Assembly (NCBI GenBank): GCA_025356815.1
Contig: JANXQL010000005.1
Location: forward strand, 1-37,317
Direction of reading: 5' to 3'
Length of the DNA: 37,317 bases
Source: Pseudomonadota bacterium
GTDB lineage: Bacteria > Pseudomonadota > Gammaproteobacteria > Steroidobacterales > Steroidobacteraceae
In this document: positions 32,137-37,317 of the stretch, piece after piece
Layout: every line of letters begins with the position of its first letter
How positions within the stretch are numbered: position 1 is the stretch's first letter
Position numbers and translations under genes: made by a program
Notes under the pieces: model-generated
What the model was told of the DNA's origin: nothing
The model's database searches: none
What the model saw: the letters and a program-made list of their open reading frames with translations, nothing else

Positions 32137-34494
32137 GTGGACGCGATCACCAGCGGCGCCCCGCTCAACGATGAGCAGGCGTATGCGCTTGATGTCGACC
32201 TGCCGCTCGCGGAGCTCGTCGCGGCTGCAGGGCATGTCCGCGACCTCGGCCGACCGAACATCGTCAGCTACTCACCGAAGGTGTTCCTGCCACTGACATT
32301 CCTGTGCCGGGACTCCTGTCATTACTGCACGTTCGCGAAGGCACCACGGTCACTGACGTCGCCGTTCATGTCCATCCAGGAGATGGTGGCAGTGGCCCGC
32401 CGCGGTGCCGAGGTGGGCTGTCGCGAGGCGCTGTTCACGCTTGGCGACCAGCCGGAGCTGCGCTACCGGACAGCGCGCGAGGCGCTTGCAACGCTCGGGC
32501 ATGAAACCACGCTCAGCTACGTCGAGGAGGCGGCGCGGGCCGTGTTCGACGAGACCGGCCTGCTTCCGCACGTGAACCCTGGCGTCATGGGAGCCGCTTC
32601 GCTCGCAGCGATGCGCGGCGCCTCCGTATCGGGCGGACTGATGCTTGAGTCGGCGTCCGCGCGGCTGTGCCAGCGCGGTGGCCCGCATTTCGGCTCACCG
32701 GACAAGGTGCCGGAAGTCCGGCTTGCGACCCTGCGCGAGGCCGGCAAGCAGCAGATCCCGTTCACGACCGGCATCCTGATCGGCATCGGTGAGACGCGCC
32801 GGGAGCGGATCGAGTCGCTGCTCGCGATTCGGGCGCTGCATGCCGAGTACGGGCACATCCAGGAAATCATCGTCCAGAACTTCGCGCCGAAGCCCGGCAC
32901 GCGCATGGCAAAATCGCCGGCGCCGCCGCTCGAGGAGCACTTGTGGACGATTGCGGTCGCGCGGCTCCTATTCGGACCGTCGATGAGCATCCAGGCGCCT
33001 CCGAACCTGCAGCCCAGCGGGCTTCGACAGATGATCGATGCCGGCATCAACGACTGGGGCGGCGTCTCGCCCGTGACCCCTGATCATGTCAATCCCGAGG
33101 CGCCGTGGCCCGAAGTCGAGCGGCTGCAGGCCGTCACCGAAGCGGCCGGCAAGACGCTCGTACCGCGCCTTGCGGTCTACCCCGAGTACGTGCGCGAAAT
33201 GGCGAAGTGGGTCGCCCCAGGCTTCCACACTGCGATCCTGCGCAGCATCGACAGCGACGGCTATGCGCGTGAGGATGAGTGGTTCTCGGGGGCGGTGACC
33301 ACGGCGCTGCCGCCGGAGACGGTACGGCTTCTGACGGCACCGGCCCCGCGGTCGGTGTCGGCGCTGGACAAGCTGCTGTTCCGTGCCCGCGATGGCGTGG
33401 GCCTGACGGAGGCGGAGATCACTCGGCTGTTTGAGGCACGCGGCAGTGAGTTCACGAGGGTCGTGGCCGCAGCCGATGTGCTGCGGCGCCAGATCAGCGG
33501 CGACACGGTCAGCTACGTGATCAACCGCAACATCAGCTACACGAACATTTGCTATTTCAAGTGCACTTTCTGCGCGTTCTCAAAGGGTCAGGGCAGCAAC
33601 GACCTGCGCGGCGCACCCTACAACCTCGGCCTCGACGTGATCGCGGGGCGCGTACGCGAGGCGCGAGAGCGCGGGGCGACGGAAGTCTGCATGCAGGGTG
33701 GCATCCACCCGAGCTACACGGGTGAGACGTACCTGAGCATCTGCCGGACCGCCAAGGAGGCGGTACCAGACATTCACATCCACGCATTCTCGCCGCTGGA
33801 AATCTGGCAAGGCGCGAAGACGATCGGCCTGCCGCTACGGACGTACCTGGAGCAGCTGAAGGCGGCGGGGCTCGCGACGCTGCCTGGCACGGCGGCAGAG
33901 ATTCTCGACGAGGAAATCCGCCAGAAGATCTGCGCCGACAAGATCACGGGCGACCAGTGGAAGGAGGTCATCGAGACGGCCCACTTGGTCGGCCTGCGAA
34001 CCACCGCGACGATCATGTTCGGCCACCTCGAACAGCCGGTGCACTGGGCACGCCACCTGCTCGCCATCCGCGAGTTGCAGGCCCGCACGGGCGGCTTCAC
34101 GGAGTTCGTGCCGCTGCCGTTTGTGCACATGGAAGCGCCGATGTACCGCAAGGGGCAGGCGCGCAAGGGTCCGACGCTGCGGGAGGCGGTGCTGATGCAC
34201 GCTGTCGCGCGGCTTACCCTGCATCCGCACATCACGAACATCCAGGCATCGTGGGTCAAGATGGGCGCCGCGGGCGTGCTTGCCTGCCTGCAGGCGGGCG
34301 CCAACGACCTCGGTGGCACGCTGATGAACGAGTACATCTCGCGATCCGCGGGTGCCGCCCACGGGCAGGAGATGCTTCCTGCCGACCTGGAGCGGCTGAT
34401 CGCGGGCATCGGTCGGCACGCACGCCAGCGGACGACGCTCTACGGCGAGATACCGTCCGCCGGGATGATGGGCCCGAGGCGTGCGTCAGCCTGA
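32137..34494 (+). CDS. fbiC: FbiC, fused CofG-CofH radical-SAM Fo synthase
   Basis: This 785-residue protein fuses the two radical-SAM enzymes that make the deazaflavin chromophore Fo from tyrosine and the riboflavin precursor 5-amino-6-ribitylamino-uracil. The N-terminal half (CofG type) has Cys57-x3-Cys61-x2-Cys64 (CRDSCHYC); the C-terminal half (CofH type) has Cys472-x3-Cys476-x2-Cys479 (CYFKCTFC), each binding a 4Fe-4S cluster. Other signatures are GILIGIGETRRERIESL, NFAPKPGTRM, CMQGGIHPSYTGETYL, HIHAFSPLEIWQGA, LPGTAAEILDEEIR and NDLGGTLMNEYISRSAGA. The fusion is the bacterial arrangement; archaea have separate proteins. I give the GTG at 32137, but the GGAGGA at 32100 is correctly spaced for an in-frame CTG at 32113, adding MQPDIPRL. 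It heads the second F420 block. Confidence 0.96.
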   Translation: MDAITSGAPLNDEQAYALDVDLPLAELVAAAGHVRDLGRPNIVSYSPKVFLPLTFLCRDSCHYCTFAKAPRSLTSPFMSIQEMVAVARRGAEVGCREALFTLGDQPELRYRTAREALATLGHETTLSYVEEAARAVFDETGLLPHVNPGVMGAASLAAMRGASVSGGLMLESASARLCQRGGPHFGSPDKVPEVRLATLREAGKQQIPFTTGILIGIGETRRERIESLLAIRALHAEYGHIQEIIVQNFAPKPGTRMAKSPAPPLEEHLWTIAVARLLFGPSMSIQAPPNLQPSGLRQMIDAGINDWGGVSPVTPDHVNPEAPWPEVERLQAVTEAAGKTLVPRLAVYPEYVREMAKWVAPGFHTAILRSIDSDGYAREDEWFSGAVTTALPPETVRLLTAPAPRSVSALDKLLFRARDGVGLTEAEITRLFEARGSEFTRVVAAADVLRRQISGDTVSYVINRNISYTNICYFKCTFCAFSKGQGSNDLRGAPYNLGLDVIAGRVREARERGATEVCMQGGIHPSYTGETYLSICRTAKEAVPDIHIHAFSPLEIWQGAKTIGLPLRTYLEQLKAAGLATLPGTAAEILDEEIRQKICADKITGDQWKEVIETAHLVGLRTTATIMFGHLEQPVHWARHLLAIRELQARTGGFTEFVPLPFVHMEAPMYRKGQARKGPTLREAVLMHAVARLTLHPHITNIQASWVKMGAAGVLACLQAGANDLGGTLMNEYISRSAGAAHGQEMLPADLERLIAGIGRHARQRTTLYGEIPSAGMMGPRRASA

Positions 34495-34506
34495 AGTGGT
34501 CGACGG

Positions 34507-34548
34507 CGCGGCCCCAAGGGCGGGGCCGCGAAGAGAATCATTGTTTTT
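34507..34548 (+). terminator. Hairpin between fbiC and fgd, possible terminator or attenuator
   Basis: A 9-bp stem CGCGGCCCC (34507-34515) with GGGGCCGCG (34522-34530) and a 6-nt loop. A TTGTTTTT run follows but only about 10 nt later, so it may reduce rather than stop transcription into fgd-cofE. Confidence 0.5.
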
Positions 34549-34588
34549 AAGAGTCCGCCGAGCGTCCGCGGTTCGCCGGACCGGCTTT

Positions 34589-34604
34589 GAGGAGTACTGT
34601 CTTG
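34589..34604 (+). promoter_or_regulatory. Ribosome site deciding the TTG start of fgd
   Basis: GAGGAG at 34589-34594 is 7 nt before a TTG at 34602-34604, which begins MIKIGYKASAEQF, the start of family homology. Another TTG at 34587 would lie on top of the site. No ATG is available until residue 24. Confidence 0.8.
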
Positions 34605-35606
34605 ATCAAGATTGGCTACAAGGCGTCCGCTGAGCAGTTCGGTCCCAATGATCTGTTGCGCTTCTCGGTGATGGCGGAGCAGGTGGGCTTCGACTCAGTG
34701 TTCATCAGCGATCACTTCCAGCCGTGGCGACACACGGGCGGCCACGCGCCGTTCTCGCTCTCGTGGATGGGCGCACTGGGCGCGAAGACCTCGCGCGTGC
34801 AGATCGGCACCAGCGTGCTGACGCCGACCTTCCGCTACCACCCGTCGATTATCGCGCATGCGTTCGGCACGCTCGGTGCGATGTTTCCAGAGAGGATTAT
34901 CCTCGGCATCGGTACAGGCGAGTCCCTGAACGAGGTGCCTGCCACGGGAATGCACTGGCCGGAGGCGAAGGAGCGATCGGCGCGGCTGCGGGAATCCGTG
35001 ACGCTCATCCGCCAGCTGTGGTCCGAGGACCGCGTGACGTTCAATGGCGAGTACTTCAAGACCGAAAACGCGACGATCTACGACAAGCCCGAGAAGATGG
35101 TGCCGATCTACATCGCAGGCGCGGGCCCGTTGATCTCGAAGTACGCTGGACTTGCGGGAGATGGCTTCATCTGCACCAGTGGCAAGGCTCCCACACTTTA
35201 CACCGACACGCTGCTGCCGAACCTCGAACTAGGGCTTGCGACCGCGAAGCGCGACCCGGGATCGATCGACCGCATGATTGAGGTGAAGGTGTCGTTCGAC
35301 ACCGACCGTCAGCGCGCCATGGACGACACCCGCTACTGGGCGGCGCTCGCGCTCTCGCCCGAAGAGAAGATGACGGTCGAGGATCCACTGGAGATGGAGC
35401 GCCTCGCGGATAGCCTGCCGGCGGAGCGCGCTGCCAAGCGCTGGATCGTCTCAACCGATGCCGACGAGCATGTCGAGAAGATCGGGTACTACGTCGGGCT
35501 CGGTTTCAAGCACCTGGTGTTCCACGCGCCGGGGCCCGACCAGGAGCGGTTCCTCAAGCTCTATTCCGATCACGTCCTGCCGCGCCTGCGCGCCCGCTAT
35601 GGCTGA
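34602..35606 (+). CDS. fgd: F420-dependent glucose-6-phosphate dehydrogenase
   Basis: This 334-residue LLM-class TIM-barrel enzyme closely resembles mycobacterial Fgd1 (336 aa), which oxidises glucose 6-phosphate to 6-phosphogluconolactone while reducing F420. Characteristic stretches are GYKASAEQF, SDHFQPWRHTGGHAPFSLSW, GTSVLTPTFRYHPSIIA, GTGESLNE, GDGFICTSGK and AKRWIVSTDADEHVEKIG. Residues matching the known functional set are all present: His38, Trp42 and Glu107 (catalysis), and Lys195, Lys256 and Arg280 (sugar phosphate binding). That set separates it from generic LLM oxidoreductases, most of which lack the phosphate ligands. The start is a TTG with a GAGGAG site. The gene sits between fbiC and cofE, with its stop overlapping the cofE ATG, so it is made with the cofactor pathway. 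Sugar-6-phosphate dehydrogenases of broader range are the alternative. Confidence 0.93.
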   Translation: MIKIGYKASAEQFGPNDLLRFSVMAEQVGFDSVFISDHFQPWRHTGGHAPFSLSWMGALGAKTSRVQIGTSVLTPTFRYHPSIIAHAFGTLGAMFPERIILGIGTGESLNEVPATGMHWPEAKERSARLRESVTLIRQLWSEDRVTFNGEYFKTENATIYDKPEKMVPIYIAGAGPLISKYAGLAGDGFICTSGKAPTLYTDTLLPNLELGLATAKRDPGSIDRMIEVKVSFDTDRQRAMDDTRYWAALALSPEEKMTVEDPLEMERLADSLPAERAAKRWIVSTDADEHVEKIGYYVGLGFKHLVFHAPGPDQERFLKLYSDHVLPRLRARYG

Positions 35607-36390
35607 GACCGGGCGCCCCGAGGTGACCGTGGCGCTTCAGATTATCGCGGTCCCCGGCCTGCCGATGGTACGGGCGGGCGACGACCTCGCGGCCGTGGTC
35701 AGGGACTGCCTCGCAGTCGCTGGGCTCGCGCTTCAAGATCGGGACGTGGTCGTGTTCGCGCAGAAGGTCGTTTCCAAGAGCGAAGGGCGACTCGTCGACC
35801 TCGCGACGGTTGAGCCGTCGGCGCGGGCACTCGAAGTCGCACGCGAGGTGCGCAAGGACCCGCGGCTCGTGGAACTTGTGTTGCGCGAATCCAGGCGCAT
35901 CGTGCGCAAGATCCCGGATGTGCTAATCGTCGAGCACCGTCTGGGGATGATCATGGCCAACGCCGGCATCGACCAGTCGAATGTCGCCGATCCCGCTGCC
36001 GGCGAGCGGGCGCTGCTGCTGCCGGTGGATCCGGACGCCAGCGCCGAACGCCTGCGCGGCAATCTGAGGCGCGTCACGGGGCGGGAGGTCGCCGTCGTCA
36101 TCAACGACAGCTTCGGCCGGCCCTGGCGTCAGGGCACGGTCGGGGTCGCCCTCGGCTGCGCCGGGCTACCGGCGCTGCTGGACCTGCGTGGCACGCCGGA
36201 CCTGTTTGGGCGCACTCTCAAGGTGACAGTGATTGCCTATGCCGACGAGATTGCGGCGGCCGCATCGCTGCTGATGGGGCAGGCGACCGAGGGGCGCCCG
36301 GTCGTGATCGTGCGCGGCCTGTCGGCAGCAGGCCCCTCGACGCCCGCCACCACGATCCTGCGCGAGGCGCGCGAGGACTTGTTCCAGTAG
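35599..36390 (+). CDS. cofE: CofE, F420-0:gamma-glutamyl ligase (no FbiB reductase domain)
   Basis: A 263-residue CofE, which adds the gamma-linked glutamate tail to F420-0 using GTP. Recognisable segments are VVVFAQKVVSKSEGRLVDL, LRESRRIVRKIPDVLIVEHRLG, IMANAGIDQSNV, GREVAVVINDSFGRPWRQGTVGVALGCAGLPALLDLRG and AYADEIAAAASLLMGQ. The length is that of the archaeal single-domain enzyme. The C-terminal nitroreductase-like domain of actinobacterial FbiB, which reduces dehydro-F420, is absent, and no nitroreductase gene is visible in the window. The ATG at 35599 overlaps the fgd stop by 8 nt (ATGGCTGA), giving translational coupling. A 12-bp stem hairpin spans its stop codon and marks the end of the block before the convergent PQQ dehydrogenase. 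Confidence 0.95.
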   Translation: MAETGRPEVTVALQIIAVPGLPMVRAGDDLAAVVRDCLAVAGLALQDRDVVVFAQKVVSKSEGRLVDLATVEPSARALEVAREVRKDPRLVELVLRESRRIVRKIPDVLIVEHRLGMIMANAGIDQSNVADPAAGERALLLPVDPDASAERLRGNLRRVTGREVAVVINDSFGRPWRQGTVGVALGCAGLPALLDLRGTPDLFGRTLKVTVIAYADEIAAAASLLMGQATEGRPVVIVRGLSAAGPSTPATTILREAREDLFQ

Positions 36391-36402
36391 GTCCTCGCGC
36401 GC
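36367..36402. terminator. Long hairpin across the cofE stop, between convergent genes
   Basis: GCGCGCGAGGAC (36367-36378) pairs perfectly with GTCCTCGCGCGC (36391-36402) over 12 bp, with a 12-nt loop containing the cofE stop codon. There is little T-run on either strand (TCTTCT on plus), so this may be a bidirectional or a rho-assisted end rather than a classical terminator. Confidence 0.6.
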
Positions 36403-36406
36403 TCTT

Positions 36407-37317
36407 CTAGTTCGGCAGTTCGAACACGTAGATGGCGTTGCCACCGGCCGGCTGGTAGATCTCCGGGCTCTGGCGGGCGGTCATCAGCTTGAATACCCCC
36501 ATACCGGTCTGTACCGCGACGTACTGCTTGCCATTGGCGGTGTACGTCACCGGGTAGCCGTGCAGGCCCGCGCCGAGGCGGGTCTGCCAGAGTACCTTGC
36601 CGGTGTCGATGTCGAAGGCCTTGAAGTAGCGGTCAACGTCGCCGACGAAGGCGAGGCCGCCGCCGGTCGCAAGCACGCCGGTCATGAACATCGCGCGCTG
36701 CTGGTGCACCCAGCGTTCGCTCATGGTCTTGAGGTCCCATGAGCTCAGGCGCCCGAGCTTGCCGTTGACGCCCGGCATTTCGAACACCCGCGACTCACCG
36801 CCGTAGCCGCCGAACCCCTCGGCCATCTTCACTTCACGACCGACGAAGTCCACGCACAGTTGGTGCTCCGGAATGATCAGCGACTGCGTCCTGGGGTTGT
36901 ACGCGCTCGACTGCCAGTTGTGGCCGCCGTAGATGCTCGGGCAGACCGACACGGAGTCGCCAATCTTCGCGTCGATAATGTCCTGGCGGTACTTGACCCG
37001 CCCGGTCGCCTTGTCCAGTGACTGGAACATGTTCTGGAAGATCGTCTCCTTGAAGTCGACGAACTTGCCGGTGACCCGGTCAAGCTTCCACAGAATGCCG
37101 TCCTTGCCAATGGCAAACACATACGAGCGGCCGTCGATGTCGACCAGTACCCGCTCGAACACGGTATCCATGTCAAGCGACTCGCCGGCGACATGCTGGA
37201 AGTACCAGACCAGCTTGCTGGTCTTGGGATCGATCGCGAGCGTGGAGTCGGTGTACAGCGCCGCGTCGTTCGGTGTCATGTGGCGGCTTGCCGCGACCCA
37301 GGGCTTTGCCTGCGCGG
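36407..37317 (-). CDS. PQQ-dependent dehydrogenase, C-terminal part (5' end outside window)
   Basis: The frame is open from the right edge of the window (AKPWVAASRHMTPNDAALYTDSTLAIDPKTSK) to a TAG at 36407-36409, so only the C-terminal ~300 residues are present. The wording is that of beta-propeller quinoprotein alcohol dehydrogenases: LYTDSTLAIDPKTSKLVWYFQH, VFAIGKDGILWKLDRVTGKFV, PSIYGGHNWQSSAYNPRTQSLIIPEHQLC, TGVLATGGGLAFVGDVDRYFKAFDIDTGKVLWQTRLG and GLHGYPVTYTANGKQYVAV. It would oxidise an alcohol or aldehyde in the periplasm using PQQ and calcium or a lanthanide. There is no C-terminal cytochrome c domain; the sequence ends at the propeller (IYVFELPN). The metal site (DxD residue) lies upstream and cannot be checked. 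It converges on cofE with a 16-nt gap. Confidence 0.9.
   Translation of the reverse strand, partial: AQAKPWVAASRHMTPNDAALYTDSTLAIDPKTSKLVWYFQHVAGESLDMDTVFERVLVDIDGRSYVFAIGKDGILWKLDRVTGKFVDFKETIFQNMFQSLDKATGRVKYRQDIIDAKIGDSVSVCPSIYGGHNWQSSAYNPRTQSLIIPEHQLCVDFVGREVKMAEGFGGYGGESRVFEMPGVNGKLGRLSSWDLKTMSERWVHQQRAMFMTGVLATGGGLAFVGDVDRYFKAFDIDTGKVLWQTRLGAGLHGYPVTYTANGKQYVAVQTGMGVFKLMTARQSPEIYQPAGGNAIYVFELPN

Overview
The window looks like chromosomal DNA of a Gram-negative, high-G+C bacterium, most likely a member of Pseudomonadota. It carries a TonB-dependent outer-membrane receptor, a Tat-exported flavoprotein with a c-type cytochrome, and a PQQ-type periplasmic dehydrogenase, and its genes are tightly packed with many 4-nt start/stop overlaps. 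I see no tRNA, rRNA, CRISPR array, IS element or phage gene. The species cannot be named from the sequence alone.

Two themes are interleaved. The first is coenzyme F420. All core biosynthesis genes are present but sit in two blocks about 24 kb apart: cofC, gnd (6-phosphogluconate dehydrogenase) and cofD at 4.5-7.7 kb, and fbiC (CofG-CofH fusion), fgd (F420-dependent glucose-6-phosphate dehydrogenase) and cofE at 32.1-36.4 kb. The Fgd keeps every catalytic and sugar-phosphate-binding residue I can recall from the mycobacterial enzyme, so the locus can make F420, polyglutamylate it and reduce it with glucose 6-phosphate. The neighbouring gnd would carry the same carbon to the next oxidative step of the pentose phosphate pathway.

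The second theme, between and outside these blocks, is acyl-CoA catabolism. It comprises the C-terminus of fused isobutyryl-CoA mutase IcmF, four acyl-CoA dehydrogenases, two crotonase-family enzymes, two AMP-forming acyl-CoA ligases, two short-chain dehydrogenases, a two-protein hotdog hydratase followed by a cysteine-less thiolase-like protein and a DUF35 partner (a layout like actinobacterial steroid side-chain retro-aldolase modules), an amidohydrolase, an alpha/beta hydrolase, three SnoaL-like proteins and a KstD-like flavoprotein. Four TetR-type repressors divide the region into regulatory units. The overall impression is a regulon for breaking down a bulky, possibly alicyclic or steroid/terpenoid-like carboxylic acid, with F420 chemistry built in. 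The substrate is inference.

Layout: 1-2.7 kb icmF end and acyl-CoA dehydrogenase (+); 2.7-4.2 kb crotonase and TetR-1 (-); 4.5-7.7 kb F420 block 1; 8.0-10.5 kb hydratase/aldolase-like operon (+); 10.8-13.3 kb TonB receptor (+) with a strong terminator; 13.4-16.8 kb TetR (-), SDR and ligase (+); 16.9-18.8 kb acyl-CoA dehydrogenase and TetR (-); 19.1-21.1 kb SnoaL, SnoaL, hydrolase (+); 21.1-26.7 kb six-gene minus-strand operon (crotonase, ACAD, SDR, TetR-2, amidohydrolase, ACAD); 27.0-32.1 kb flavin/F420-type split-barrel protein, ligase, Tat flavoprotein, cytochrome, SnoaL (+); 32.1-36.4 kb F420 block 2 (+); 36.4 kb to the end, PQQ dehydrogenase (-, partial).

The strongest regulatory signal is a near-identical 26-nt element (23 of 26 positions the same), with a CTTGACA box at the same distance. 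It occurs only in front of the two operons that encode the paralogous regulators TetR-1 and TetR-2. A related TTGAAC inverted repeat with a longer spacer lies between cofD and the hydratase operon.
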